64,000 nucleotides of DNA, from NCBI RefSeq assembly GCF_030717995.2, contig NZ_CP157743.1, positions 1,612,001-1,676,000 of the forward strand, given 5' to 3'. The position numbers were made by a program, and so were the translations under genes. Under the pieces are notes generated by a model. It had not been told where the DNA came from, did not search any database, and worked only from the letters and a program-made list of their open reading frames with translations. Below, piece after piece: positions 7,889 through 18,331 of this stretch; within the stretch, counting starts at the first letter, position 1; each line of letters starts with the position of its first letter. This DNA is from Methylomarinum sp. Ch1-1. GTDB taxonomy: Bacteria > Pseudomonadota > Gammaproteobacteria > Methylococcales > Methylomonadaceae.

Positions 7889-8914
7889 GTGGGATTTCTG
7901 GAGATAGACGGTTCTCAGGGCGAAGGCGGCGGGCAGGTGCTGAGGACGGCTTTGTCGCTGTCGGCCTGCAGCGGACAAGCGGTGCATATCCGGGCTATAC
8001 GCAGCGGTCGGAAAAAGCCGGGATTGATGAAACAGCATTTGGCCTGCGTCAACGCTGCGGCGGAAATCTGTAATGCCGAGGTCAAAGGCGCGTCCCTTGG
8101 GTCGAAAGACATCGAATTCGTTCCAGGCGTTATCAAGGCCGGCGACTACCGCTTTGCAGTCGGCAGCGCCGGCAGCAGTACGTTGATCTTTCAGACCGTG
8201 TTGCCGCTGTTGATGCTGGCCGGCAAGCCTTCACATCTGCTGTTGGAAGGCGGCACTCATAATCCGATGGCGCCGACTTTCGATTTCATTCACGAGGCTT
8301 TTTTGCCGGTTCTGAGTCGTATCGGCGTGCACTGCCAAGCACGGCTCGAGCGTTACGGCTTTTATCCGGTCGGCGGCGGGAAATGGCGCGTGGCGATCGA
8401 AGCAAAAGAGCCATTCAGGCGCATCGAATTGACGCAACGCGGCGAGCCGCTTAAAGCTGAAGCGGTTTGCATCGAGGCCGGGTTGCCGGAGCATGTCACG
8501 CAACGGGAAATGCAACGATTGCAGGACAAGCTGGACTGGCCTGCCGAGCAAATCAGAAGCCTGCATGTCAAGGCGCTGGGCGCCGGCAACGCGGTTTCGT
8601 TGCGGATCTATTATGGGCATGTCTGCGAAGTGATCGATAGCATCGGCGTCATCGGTATCCGAGCGGAAAAAGTGGCGAGCATGGCCGTCGAACAGCTGCG
8701 ATGCTATCAATGGGCCGGCGCGCCGGTCGGCGGGCATCTGGCCGATCAGTTGTTGTTGCCGCTGGTTCTGGCGGCCGGCGGATCATTCGTTACCGGTCCG
8801 CTCAGTGAACATGTCCGCACCAATATCGCGGTCATCAAGCAATTTCTCGATGTCGACATTCAGTGTGAGGAAATCGTGCCGAAAAGACAGTGGCGGATTT
8901 CGGTGAACAAATGA
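7889..8914 (+). CDS. rtcA: RNA 3'-terminal phosphate cyclase
   Basis: A 341-aa enzyme of the RtcA family. It converts RNA 3'-phosphate to 2',3'-cyclic phosphate using ATP through a covalent enzyme-AMP intermediate. It contains the family motifs LEIDGSQGEGGGQVLRTALSLS at the N-terminus, GSAGSSTLIFQTVLPLL, EGGTHNPMAPTFDF and, near the C-terminus, GPLSEHVRTNIAVI carrying the nucleotidyl-accepting His. The length is normal. The chosen start is GTG at 7889, which places AAGAAGG (7876-7882) six bases upstream and puts the conserved FLEIDG at the very N-terminus. No rtcB or rtcR is adjacent, so this is an isolated copy. Confidence 0.92.
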   Translation: MGFLEIDGSQGEGGGQVLRTALSLSACSGQAVHIRAIRSGRKKPGLMKQHLACVNAAAEICNAEVKGASLGSKDIEFVPGVIKAGDYRFAVGSAGSSTLIFQTVLPLLMLAGKPSHLLLEGGTHNPMAPTFDFIHEAFLPVLSRIGVHCQARLERYGFYPVGGGKWRVAIEAKEPFRRIELTQRGEPLKAEAVCIEAGLPEHVTQREMQRLQDKLDWPAEQIRSLHVKALGAGNAVSLRIYYGHVCEVIDSIGVIGIRAEKVASMAVEQLRCYQWAGAPVGGHLADQLLLPLVLAAGGSFVTGPLSEHVRTNIAVIKQFLDVDIQCEEIVPKRQWRISVNK

Positions 8915-9110
8915 AGAAGGCTATGAGTAGGTTATCAGAGGAGAAAAGGAGCATGCGATAGGCTACCGCTTTCCATGGCCGGCGCCAATATCGGCGGGGC
9001 TGGCGCGCGTAGAACCTAACTTAAAGTCAATAAATGGCGGCAAACCAGGGAGGCTTTTAAACGCGGCTACCGTAAGGCGGCGTAAGGTGTGATCGATTAG
9101 AAAGTCAAGG

Positions 9111-11411
9111 CTAAAGTGTTAAGTTTCTAAGTCTTAGAGCGTTGAAAATCACCGATACCGAACTGAAGCTCATCGCCGCCGCGGCGATCATCGGCGAGAG
9201 CAAGAGTCCGAAGAAAGGATACAATATCCCGGCGGCGATCGGTACACCCAGGGCATTGTAGACAAAGGCGAAAAACAGATTTTGCCGGATGTTGTTCATT
9301 GTCGCCCGGCTCAACTGTCGGCAACGGGCGATGCCGCGCAGGTCGCCTTTAACCAGCGTGACGCCGGCGCTTTCCATCGCCACGTCGGCGCCGGTTCCCA
9401 TCGCGATGCCGACATGGGCCTGGGCCAGGGCGGGAGCATCGTTGATGCCGTCTCCGGCCATCGCGACGATATAGCCTTCGGATTGCAGTTGTTTGATCAG
9501 TTCCGATTTTTGTTCCGGCAGCACCTCCGCTTCGACTCGATCTATGCCCAGCTTGCCGGCGACCGCGTCGGCGGTCGTTTGATTGTCGCCGGTCAGCATT
9601 GCGACTTTCACGCCGCTTTCATGCAGGGCCTTGAGTGCCTCGGAGGTGGATGGCTTGATCGGATCGGCAACGCTGATGAGGCCGCCGAGTTGCCCGTCCA
9701 CGGCGATAAACATCACCGTTTGACCTTGTTGCCTCAAACTTTCGCTTTGTTGCCGCAACGCCGTGATGTCGATTTTTTCCGTTTCCATCAGGCGACTGTT
9801 GCCCAACGCAATCAGGTGATTATCGATACGGTCGCGGACGCCCTGGCCGGTGACCGATTCGAAGTTTTCCGCCTGGGTCGGCGCGATGCCTTTTTCTTCG
9901 GCTCCTGCGACGATTGCTGCGGCCAAAGGATGCTCGCTGCCTTTTTCCAGGCTGGCGGCGTAACGCAGAATTGCGTCTGCGGAAAAATTCTTATCGGACA
10001 CCGTTTCCATCAATCGGGGCTTGCCTTCCGTCAGCGTGCCGGTTTTGTCGACCACGACGATATCGATTTTTTCCATGACCTCCAGGGCTTCGGCATTCTT
10101 GATCAAGACGCCGCTTTGCGCGCCTCTGCCGGTGCTGACCATGATCGACATCGGCGTAGCCAGCCCGAGGGCGCAAGGACAAGCGATAATCAGCACGGCG
10201 ACGGCATTGATGACGGCGTGAGCCAGGCGGGGTTCGGGCCCCCATAGCCACCAGGCCAGTAATGTCAGGATGGCGATGATGAGGACGGACGGCACGAAAT
10301 AGGCGGCAACGACATCGACCAGTTTCTGGATAGGGGCGCGGCTGCGTTGGGCTTCGCTGACCATGTCGACGATTCTGGCCAGCAAGGTGTCGGCGCCGAC
10401 TTTTTCGGCGCGCATTTGCAAGCTGCCGGTGTTGTTGATCGTTGCGCCGATCAGTGGATCGCCGCTATTCTTTTCCACCGGCAGCGGTTCTCCGGTCACC
10501 ATCGATTCATCGACGCTGCTGTGTCCTTCGGTAACCACGCCGTCGACTGGGACTTTTTCCCCGGGTCTGACGCGGAGTATGTTTCCGGCTTGGACCTGTT
10601 CCAGGGGTATATCTTCTTCCTCGCCATTCTCACGAATCAAGCGCGCCGTTTTCGGCGCCAACTGCAGCAACATTTTGATCGCTTGACTGGTCCGGCTTCG
10701 CGCCCTCAGCTCCAGAACCTGTCCTAACAGCACCAGTGTCGTGATGACGGCGGCCGCCTCAAAATAAACGTTCACCGTGCCGTCAGGATTGCGCACCGTG
10801 TCCGGAAACAAGGCTGGAACAAAGGTCGCCGCGGTGCTGTATAGCCAGGCGACGCCTATCCCCATCGCAATCAGTGTGAACATGTTCAAGTGGCGATTGA
10901 TGATCGACTGCCAGCCGCGTTGGAAGAATGGCATGCCGGACCATAATACCACCGGAGTCGCTAACAGGAATTGGACGATTTGTAGTTCGGCGGAAGAAAC
11001 TTGCTCAGGCAGCCATGGTTTGATCAGGTCATGCCCCATCGCGATAATGAATACCGGAAGCGTCAGCATCATGCTGATCCAGAAACGCCGGCTCATGTCG
11101 CTCAATTCCTGATTGCTCTCTTCATTCGCGGAATCCGTTTCACGTTTCTCCAGCGACATGCCGCACTTGGGGCAGGTTCCTGGTGCGTCTCGGACGACTT
11201 CGGGGTGCATCGGACAAACATATACCGTTTGAAGTGTATGAGTCGTTGTTTCAACGCGTTCTAATGACATGCCGCATTTTGGACAGGCGCCCGGTCCCGA
11301 TTGATGAACTTCAGGATGCATCGGGCAGCTGAAATAGCCTTGCGGGCGGGCTGACTGGGCGTTTTTTTGATCGGATGTAGACATGGCATCGGGTTTGTTG
11401 TCATTGTTCAA
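9111..11411 (-). CDS. P1B-type ATPase, copper (or silver) export, two N-terminal metal-binding domains
   Basis: A 766-aa membrane pump. The N-terminus carries two copies of the short heavy-metal-binding domain CPMHPEV...[11 protein letters not shown] (residues about 29-51 and 66-88) instead of ferredoxin-like CxxC domains, as in SilP/CopB-type pumps. It has eight predicted transmembrane segments, the ion-binding CPC (about 411-413), the phosphorylated Asp in [11 protein letters not shown] (about 455), GSEHPLAAA (the HP motif) and [23 protein letters not shown] favours Cu+ or Ag+. It probably exports copper from the cytoplasm. Monocistronic; no CueR-like operator was identified in the 130-bp upstream region, though an inverted CCATCCCG/CGGGATGG pair lies at about 11423-11475. 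Confidence 0.88.
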   Translation of the reverse strand: MNNDNKPDAMSTSDQKNAQSARPQGYFSCPMHPEVHQSGPGACPKCGMSLERVETTTHTLQTVYVCPMHPEVVRDAPGTCPKCGMSLEKRETDSANEESNQELSDMSRRFWISMMLTLPVFIIAMGHDLIKPWLPEQVSSAELQIVQFLLATPVVLWSGMPFFQRGWQSIINRHLNMFTLIAMGIGVAWLYSTAATFVPALFPDTVRNPDGTVNVYFEAAAVITTLVLLGQVLELRARSRTSQAIKMLLQLAPKTARLIRENGEEEDIPLEQVQAGNILRVRPGEKVPVDGVVTEGHSSVDESMVTGEPLPVEKNSGDPLIGATINNTGSLQMRAEKVGADTLLARIVDMVSEAQRSRAPIQKLVDVVAAYFVPSVLIIAILTLLAWWLWGPEPRLAHAVINAVAVLIIACPCALGLATPMSIMVSTGRGAQSGVLIKNAEALEVMEKIDIVVVDKTGTLTEGKPRLMETVSDKNFSADAILRYAASLEKGSEHPLAAAIVAGAEEKGIAPTQAENFESVTGQGVRDRIDNHLIALGNSRLMETEKIDITALRQQSESLRQQGQTVMFIAVDGQLGGLISVADPIKPSTSEALKALHESGVKVAMLTGDNQTTADAVAGKLGIDRVEAEVLPEQKSELIKQLQSEGYIVAMAGDGINDAPALAQAHVGIAMGTGADVAMESAGVTLVKGDLRGIARCRQLSRATMNNIRQNLFFAFVYNALGVPIAAGILYPFFGLLLSPMIAAAAMSFSSVSVIFNALRLRNLTL

Positions 11412-11542
11412 AGATGCTCAGCCATCCCGAAGCTGTTTGTGCTGATGCTTTAACGCGCTAGATCACCGGGATGGTGGAGTGTATGAGAATTCACTCTCTC
11501 TAATAATGAGTCTGACGGTTGATAAATGTTCAAAATGATGGG

Positions 11543-14500
11543 CTAAAATATATCGCGTTGACGGTTCTCCGATTCCATAACGAAGCATTTGAAGGTGTCA
11601 AATTCAAGCGCCTTACTGAAAAAGAACCCTTGCCCTAATGAGCAGCCATGCTCAAGTAAAAAACGGCATTGTTCTTCGCTTTCCACGCCTTCGGCGATGA
11701 TATCGAGACCTAAGGCCTTTGCCATTTCGATGATGGCGATCGTCAGCGGCCGGTTTTCATGGTTTTCATCCACGGTTGAAGGCATGAAGGAGCGATCGAT
11801 TTTGAGGATGTCGATGGGAAAACGTTTCAGATAATTCAGGCTGGAGTAGCCGGTGCCGAAATCGTCGATAGCGATGGTGTGACCCATTTCCCTGATCTGG
11901 TTCAATTGCTGGATAACGGAATTTTGTCGATTTAATAACAACGATTCAGTGATTTCGATTTGGAGCAATTGGGCGGGAAATGCGCAATTCTCCAGCCTTG
12001 CTTGCAAGGTTTTGGAAAAGTCACCGCGTAGAAACTGAATCGGCGAAACATTGATCGCGATCGGCATTAGTTTGTCAATTTTCTGTAAATCTTGCAGCAT
12101 TGCGACAGGCTTCGCCGATGATCCATTCTCCGAGCGCTATGATCTGGCCGGATTCCTCGGCAATCGGAATGAATTGATCCGGCATTATCATGCCAAGCTC
12201 GGGGTGGGTCCAGCGTATCAAGGCTTCCGCGCCGACAACTTGCCGACTGGCAAGGTCTATTTTAGGTTGCAGATGTAATTGCAATTCCTCGTTGTTGAGG
12301 GCGTTATAAAGATTATTTCTCACGCCAATTTTTCGGTGCAATTCCTCATTAAGTTCCGCTTTATAAAATTCGAAATTATCTCGGCCGTTCTCCTTGGCGT
12401 GATACATCGCGATATCGGCATTTTTCATCAGCTTTTCCAACGAGTCGCCATCATCCGGGAAGCAGGTGATCCCTATTGAGGTGCTGATGTGCAGTTGTTT
12501 GCCGTCAACCCAAACCGGCTGGGCGATTTCAGCGCAAATTTTTTGGGTGATTTGTGCGACATTGGTCCTTGACTGCGGCTCGGCCAGTAAAATGGCGAAT
12601 TCGTCGCCGCCCAATCGGGCGATGGTATCGGATTTGCGCAAACAGCGACGCATGCGTTGCGCGACTTGCTGCAACAGCTTGTCGCCGACATCATGGCCCA
12701 GGGTGTCATTGACATGCTTGAAATGATCGAGGTCGAGAAACAAAATGGCGAACAGGCGTTGATTGCGCTTGGCCAAGATGAGCCATTGCGACAAACGATC
12801 GTGAAATAAGGAGCGATTGGAGAGTCCGGTCAGCGAGTCATTGTAAGCGAGAAAATTAATCCGCTTTTCCGCTTTTTTGCGCTGGGTAATGTCCTGAAAG
12901 GTGGCGATAAAATTTTGAATATTGCCGTTTTCATCTCTAACGGTGTTGATGCTCAGCCATTCCAGATAAATTTCGCCGTTTTTGCGGCGGTTCCATATCT
13001 CTCCGGACCAAGCGCCTTGTTCGTTAATGGCTTGCCACATGCGTTTATAAAATTTTCCTCCATGGCGTCCGGAACTGAGTATTCTTGGGGTGCGGCCGAT
13101 GACATCGGTTTCTCCATAACCGGTGACGGCGGAGAATGCCGGATTGACCGATAGAATTTTCATGTGTTCATCGGTAATGATCATGGCGTTGTCGGAATAT
13201 TGAAATGCCAAACTCGAGAATTTCTGCCTTTGCAATTCATGATTTTCGCAGAGGGTGTCCTCCAGCTTGCTCAACACTCGGTCGTATTTTTCTTGTCGGG
13301 GGATTGCCGAATTGATGCGGTAGCGGAGTAAATTGATGATCTCGCTGAGGTCGTCGTGTTCGTGAAAGAGAATGATCGGAACCGTTAAACTGCTTTTACG
13401 GATCAATTTAATCAACGCCAAACTGTCGGAACGCAACAAGTCGATATCCAGAATGATGAGGTCGGGCTTGAACTCGGTGAATAGGCAGACGGCCTCGGAA
13501 TAATGCTGGGTATAAAATAAATGCCCGCTGCGCCGCTGCAAATAGGTCAGAAAGTGTGGCTGAGAGCGATTTTCATCCTGGACGAACAGTATCTTGCTGT
13601 CGATCAAGGCGGCCGGAGCGGTGTCGTACGCAGGGGCAGAGGAAGCCGCGATCCGATTGGAAGCCTGCATCTCACAGGCGATTTCAAGCACGGTGATGTC
13701 ATCTTCGTTGCGTTCGATGCTGTCGCTCAGGCCGGTCAACAATTCATCAAAACGCAAGGGACTGTTGATTGAACATAATGATCGTTCGATGGCCTCTTCG
13801 CCTAACGTGATGTCGCGACTATTTTTCAGGTCGGTCAGTCCGTCGGTGTAGCAATAAAGATGGCAGGGCCGTCTGATAATGATTTCTTCGACCTGGGGGT
13901 GAAATTTTCCGCTCGGCAAGATGCCCAATGGCATTTCGCCGGATTCAAATCTGGCCAGCACCTTGTTGTTGTTATCTATCAGTAGGGCGGCCGGATTGCC
14001 GCAGTTGAGAATTTGCAGCTTATTCTGTACGCGATTGATGCAGATCAGCGTCAAGGAAATAAAAAAATCACTGAGGCTCAATTTATAAATTTCTTCATTG
14101 AGCTCGTTGGCGATAAATTGGATGGCGAGGCTTTTTTTGGCCAGTTCGGTGAAACGCGCGGGAATAAACAGTGCCGGCATCGTCGCATCGACGCCATGCC
14201 CGGCGGAATCGGCCAGAAACAAATAATGCAAGCCTTTTCTGTCATTGTATTCGGAAAAAAGATCGCCGCTGACGGCGCCGGCCGGTTTGGAAAAATATTT
14301 AACGTTTTGGCTCAGGTCGCGGATGGGGGTCAACAGTCGTCTGGCCCGATCTTCGATATGGGTCAGGTAATGTTGGGATTGGCTGTATTGCTTACTTAGC
14401 CGGCTCAGCTCTCGTTCAAGACGTTTCACATTGGCGTGATCTTTTTGCAATTCGGAAATGGTTTCTATTAATTTTTGCATCCTGATCGGCTTGGGCAATA

Positions 14501-14825
14501 CCATGTCGATGCCCAACTGAAAGGCCTCTAACAGGATGTCTTTATCGACATAGGCCGACACCAAGATGAAAGGAATGTCGGAATTACGACTGAAAATATT
14601 TTTATAAAGCGTCAAGCCACTGCCTTGTTTCAAACATAAATCGGAAACGACGAGATCCGGCGGGTTCTTGTCGAATTCGGCTAATGCTTGCGCTTCATCC
14701 GTTGCCAATACCGTTTCAAAATTCTTGCGGCGCAGATAGCGTCCCATGATTTCCAATGCGTCGCTTTCATCTTCCACCAACAGGATTTTCACAATCGCTT
14801 CGTTAACGTTGATTTGACTAATCAT
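11543..14825 (-). pseudogene. REC-PP2C-REC-PAS-GGDEF-EAL signalling protein, frameshifted in EAL
   Basis: The domain order is unusual. REC1 (about residues 12-125 from ATG 14825) is intact: VEDE, VVSDL, LPKP. A SpoIIE/RsbU-type PP2C phosphatase follows (GAVSGDLF, LADSAGHGVDATMP, CYTDGLTD, NEDDITVLE). REC2 keeps the Asp (LIILDID) but has lost the Lys. Then come PAS (VTGYGETDVIGRTPRILSSG), GGDEF with intact GGDEF, and EAL starting EALIRW. At about 12095-12105 the frame shifts by one base: the first frame ends ...GEACRNAARFTEN-stop and the next continues LQDLQKIDKLMPIAINVSPIQFL to 11543. Repairing it gives about 1090 aa. ATG 14825 overlaps the stop of the upstream kinase (ATGATTAG), so the pair is coupled. 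The shift may be real or a sequence error. Confidence 0.8.
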
Positions 14826-16473
14826 CTCTGTTCCTCTTGTTGGGCAGGGTAATCGTGACTTTGACGCCATGTTGATCGTTGTCCAGGGAAATGCTGCCAT
14901 GCAGGCTTTGCTCGATCAGTTGTTTAGCCATGTATAAGCCGATGCCGCGAGCGGAGTTCTTGCTGGAGAAAAAAGGGTCGAAAATTCTGTCTTTGATCGC
15001 GGAGTCTATGCCGCCGCCACTGTCGCTGATCTCGATAATCGATTGTTTGGAATCGGCGGTCAATGCGAAGCGGATTTCCTTATTTGAACTATTGTTTGTC
15101 AGAATGGCATCGCGGGCATTGGCGATGAGATTTTGGAAAACTTGGCTCAATTCTTCCGGTGAACCGTAGGCGTATGTTTGCTGCCTAGCCTCAATGACTA
15201 GGTTGATGCCTTGGCTGCTTAGGTAGTCCTGGACCAGATTTGCCGTATCGTGAATGACATCCGGCACGGCAAAAAACTGTTTACGGTTCTCGCCTTGCAG
15301 GCGCGATTGAAACACGTCGATCGTAGCCGACATTTTGTCGATCTGTTGCAACGCCTTGTCGATCGATTGTTGCAAGAATTGCTTATTTGATTGGTTTTGG
15401 TGTTCGGCCTCCTGCAGGTCTTCTAGCGTCAGGCTGAGCGAATTTAACGGTTGGCGCCATTGGTGGGCGATGTTGGCGACCATTTCACCCATCGCCGCGA
15501 AACGGGCCTGGCTGGCGATGATTTTCTCCTGCTGCAAATTTTCGGCGATGGCTTGCCTGACCCTTTTATCCAATTGTTTATTCATCAGCCGAATCTGTTT
15601 TTGTTGCAGATAATCCTGGTGGGCGTCGTGTACGAAGCCGACGATCTGCCATGAATCATCGTTTAGTTTAACCGGGGTCATGCTGATGCAGATCCAGCGC
15701 CAGCAGTGATTTCGATGTCTAATTCGGCACTTGATATGGCCGGGAATCTGTTGGCTCAATGTCCTTAATACGGTATGGATCAGTCTGTAATGGTCGCGGC
15801 GATGAATGATTGCTAGGCAATCTCTGCTGTCGGAAAGCTGACTAGCAGGAAAACCGAGTAGCTGGGTGATGTAATCGGAAATGAAGGTCACTTGTCTGTT
15901 GTCGTCCATGGTCCAGATGATGGCGTGCACATTGGCGATGATCGTGCTTAAGCGTTTTTTGCTTTCGTTTAACAGTTCATTGGTTTTTTTTAATTGCTCC
16001 GTTCTTTCCGTCACCCGGCGTTCCAACTGCGATTGGGTTTCCCTGAGATCCTGCTCGACTTGATTCCGCAGTCTGATTTCGTCGTTTAAATTCCGGTTTA
16101 GCGCCTTGAGTTGCGTGGGGCTAGGGATGTCTAAGGCCATCGGCAGCATTTTCCATAACATTACCGCAGTGACAATAGAAATTAGCGCGGTGATGCCGTC
16201 TAAGATGATCTGTACGCTATAGATTGGCTGCCAAAGCGATAAGATATGCAAGATATGGGTTGTGCCGCAGGCGAAGATAAACAGCCCGAATAAGACAAAT
16301 AGCCAGGGAAAATATAAATCGCTGCGTTTTTTGACAAAATAAAGCAACGCCAGCGGTATCGAATAATAGGCGGTTGCTATCAGAGCGTTAAACGCGGTGT
16401 ACAGCCAGATCAGGATGGGTTGCCAATGCAGACAATACCCATGAGGCAAGAAGGTGTCATTGAATAGAGTCAT
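14818..16473 (-). CDS. histidine kinase with ethylene-receptor-type N-terminal membrane domain
   Basis: A 551-aa protein. The first ~120 residues form three membrane helices closely resembling the plant/cyanobacterial ETR1 sensor: TAYYSIPLALLYFVKK then FGLFIFACGTTHILHILSLW. Cys69 and His73 correspond to the Cu(I) ligands Cys65/His69 of ETR1; Tyr36, Ile39 and Pro40 are also kept, but the ETR1 Asp25 position is Asn29. A coiled coil (about 125-170), one PAS domain (about 170-290), a HisKA H-box (NIAHQWRQPLNSL) and a HATPase domain (NLIANARDAI, DSGGGI, ARGIGLYMAK) follow. Likely ligands are ethylene via copper, or copper state itself (inference). It overlaps the downstream REC-PP2C-GGDEF-EAL gene, the probable partner. 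Confidence 0.85.
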   Translation of the reverse strand: MTLFNDTFLPHGYCLHWQPILIWLYTAFNALIATAYYSIPLALLYFVKKRSDLYFPWLFVLFGLFIFACGTTHILHILSLWQPIYSVQIILDGITALISIVTAVMLWKMLPMALDIPSPTQLKALNRNLNDEIRLRNQVEQDLRETQSQLERRVTERTEQLKKTNELLNESKKRLSTIIANVHAIIWTMDDNRQVTFISDYITQLLGFPASQLSDSRDCLAIIHRRDHYRLIHTVLRTLSQQIPGHIKCRIRHRNHCWRWICISMTPVKLNDDSWQIVGFVHDAHQDYLQQKQIRLMNKQLDKRVRQAIAENLQQEKIIASQARFAAMGEMVANIAHQWRQPLNSLSLTLEDLQEAEHQNQSNKQFLQQSIDKALQQIDKMSATIDVFQSRLQGENRKQFFAVPDVIHDTANLVQDYLSSQGINLVIEARQQTYAYGSPEELSQVFQNLIANARDAILTNNSSNKEIRFALTADSKQSIIEISDSGGGIDSAIKDRIFDPFFSSKNSARGIGLYMAKQLIEQSLHGSISLDNDQHGVKVTITLPNKRNRDD

Positions 16474-16800
16474 CGGCTCGTTTTAATCGGCACCTGCTCC
16501 TTTGGCTGGAATGGAAACAGCTAAGAAAGTGCTCTTCGAATAATTTAAATATTTCGTTTTATTTTGATACCTAAATAAAACACGAGATTGAATATACCTA
16601 TTACCGTTTGATGAAGAGGTATATTTCGGAGTATAAAATCAATAAAAAAAGTCAGTTTTTTTTTACCAAATATTGATCGCTGCGTCAAAACTATCAGGTT
16701 GTTTGGTCCGACTATTCATTAATCATTAACCCAATAATATGGCTATGAACAAAGCGTCGTTAATTTGATGTTTGTTGATAGCCATTTAAAATATCGTTGC
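16474..16800. other. AT-rich intergenic region, no feature
   Basis: This 327-bp stretch lies between the protoglobin gene and the ethylene-receptor-type kinase, both on the minus strand. It is AT-rich, with long A and T runs around 16640-16665. It could hold a promoter for the kinase. No gene, repeat or structured RNA was recognised. Confidence 0.3.
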
Positions 16801-17376
16801 TTATGCTTTCTGAGAAATTAGATCATCGATTTGCAAATTGACCATTCTGTCTATCAATTTATTATTGAATCCTGTTGCCTGTTCGATCGCTTGCACATAA
16901 TTCGACAAGAAGCTTTCCGCGGTTAATGATTGAATGGTCGCGGCCAATCGTTCGAAGGAAATCATGATTTCATCGAGTTCGGCCTGATCCAGGTGTGCGC
17001 TAAGTTGCCTGCGCAAGGTGGTTAGAATCCAGCCCCACATCGCTATCATCATCGGGTTGCTGACTTTTTGTTTGATATGGATTAGGCCGACAAAAACTTG
17101 CCATTCCCAATAGGCATTGTCGAAATCGCTGTTGACCGTTTTTTGCCACCAGGAGCGCAGGACGTTTTCTCGTTTGGAGCGGTCTTCTTGTTTTAGAATT
17201 TCAAACGTACTCGGATGGTCATATAGGGTGTCGTAAAAACCTTTGGCTAATTCATCTTCCAGTCCTAATAAAATGTCTTTATGCTTTTTGATCAAGGCGG
17301 CGTCGGCCGCGCTGAAACGCGTGTTAGACGGCATGGATTCAAAAATTTCCGAGGTGATCTGTTTTATGTCTTTCAT
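16801..17376 (-). CDS. protoglobin-domain (globin-sensor) protein
   Basis: A 191-aa single-domain protein. The pattern of helices matches the sensor-globin/protoglobin family: FSAADAALIKKHKDILLGLEDELAKGFYDTLYDHPST, then WWQKTVNSDFDNAYWEWQVFVGLIHIKQKVSNP with the expected proximal haem His in VGLIHIK, and a C-terminal all-helical part. Stand-alone members bind O2, NO or CO at haem. With no output domain of its own, it probably signals through a partner, and the adjacent Roadblock and kinase genes are candidates. It lies 69 bp downstream of the Roadblock gene and 327 bp upstream of the ethylene-receptor-type kinase. GAGGAGCTAGCC precedes ATG 17376. Confidence 0.72.
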   Translation of the reverse strand: MKDIKQITSEIFESMPSNTRFSAADAALIKKHKDILLGLEDELAKGFYDTLYDHPSTFEILKQEDRSKRENVLRSWWQKTVNSDFDNAYWEWQVFVGLIHIKQKVSNPMMIAMWGWILTTLRRQLSAHLDQAELDEIMISFERLAATIQSLTAESFLSNYVQAIEQATGFNNKLIDRMVNLQIDDLISQKA

Positions 17377-17445
17377 GGCTAGCTCCTCAATGGCTAATAG
17401 TTATTTGGCGTAATGACCGAATGGATCTTTGTTTTCCCAAAATAT

Positions 17446-17808
17446 TCAGATTAGGTTTTCAATTTGTTGAGATGCTCGTTTAACATCCAGGAAAACCAGT
17501 CCCAATTTAGTATTCGGTTTCGCAATAACCGTTAAAACCGCCTCGGCGCCGGCATAAATCATCAATACATAGCCTTTGTCACCCTTAATCAAAACTTGCT
17601 CCAGTTCCCCACGAGCCAATTCTTTTGCGGTTCTGTCGCCTAAAGAAAGCATCGCTGCGCTCATTGCGCCGACTCGGTCCTCATCGAGTCCGGGCGTTAA
17701 TACCGACGCCATCATCAGGCCGTCGGTGGAGATGATTCCCGAGGCTTCGATATCTGCTGAAGTGCCATTCAAATCGGTTAATATCGAAGTCAACATATCT
17801 TGACGCAT
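17446..17808 (-). CDS. Roadblock/LC7 domain protein
   Basis: A 120-aa protein covering one full Roadblock/LC7 domain: an N-terminal helix (MLTSILTDLNGT), the strand pair ASGIISTDGLMMAS, the helix GAMSAAMLSLGDRTAKELARGELEQVLIKGDKGYVLMIY and a C-terminal TVIAKPNTKLGLVFLD strand plus helix. Bacterial members (MglB type) act as GAPs or scaffolds for small Ras-like GTPases, but no mglA-like GTPase is present here. It is followed closely by the protoglobin gene and is probably co-transcribed. A second, diverged paralogue lies upstream at 18332-18703. Confidence 0.8.
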   Translation of the reverse strand: MRQDMLTSILTDLNGTSADIEASGIISTDGLMMASVLTPGLDEDRVGAMSAAMLSLGDRTAKELARGELEQVLIKGDKGYVLMIYAGAEAVLTVIAKPNTKLGLVFLDVKRASQQIENLI

Positions 17809-18331
17809 TTTCTACCTCTTCATTTTTTATAATTGTTGGTGGTGCATTAAGGAATATGCACAAAATAACTTCCCGAAACAGTAGGCTTTGTGGAGGTTCG
17901 GTAACTCGCTTGCCAGGACGCCGTTCACCCAGCACCTAAATAAACGAAGATGATTTATCGCAGCCATTAGCCTATGGAATTTAGGTGCTGGGTGAATACA
18001 TCCGTGGCAGCTAACAGCTCCTGCTTACCGCTGCACTTACACGTCCTTGTGCGGCGGCCGCTTCCGATTTCCTATCTCACGCGGCACTTGCACATCCTTG
18101 TGCGGCGTAGGCTTGACGGCGGCTATCCCTGCCGCCGACACCTGTCAATCGAGCCACCGATTCCTCTTCCGGCATTTGGAGAAGTTATTTCATACTCGTT
18201 CCTAAGTGGAGGGTGATGTGTCTAGTTAAAGGCCTTTGGCATTTTGATGCGATGCCTGTAACGGAACATTAGCCTTCAAGCAAACTATTGCCGACATCAC
18301 CGCATTATTTATTAGCCGCCGCGCGTACGGC
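17809..18331. other. intergenic region with element B and mosaic repeats
   Basis: Besides element B (17924-17996), this stretch contains two copies of a GCACTT-CAC-TCCTTGTGCGGCG word (about 18032-18056 and 18082-18108). It also has a GTAGGCTTGACGGCGGC segment shared with 59858-59880. The flanks of B (GACGCCG on the left, TGAATAC on the right) match the interior of repeat C. No reading frame was found. Confidence 0.5.
17924..17996. repeat. element 'B', subtype 1
   Basis: TTCACCCAGCACCTAAAT and ATTTAGGTGCTGGGTGAA are perfect inverted ends around a centre that includes GATGATTTATCGCAGCC. The same subtype occurs in inverse orientation at 46847-46913 with an essentially identical centre. The uninterrupted site (GACGCCG-TGAATAC) is seen at about 36148, so this copy is an insertion into a repeat-C fragment. 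Confidence 0.8.

Noticed and set aside
9282-10247. Long frame antisense to the P-type ATPase gene
   Set aside because: It is a high-GC shadow of a clearly coding gene, with no domain features or ribosome-binding site.
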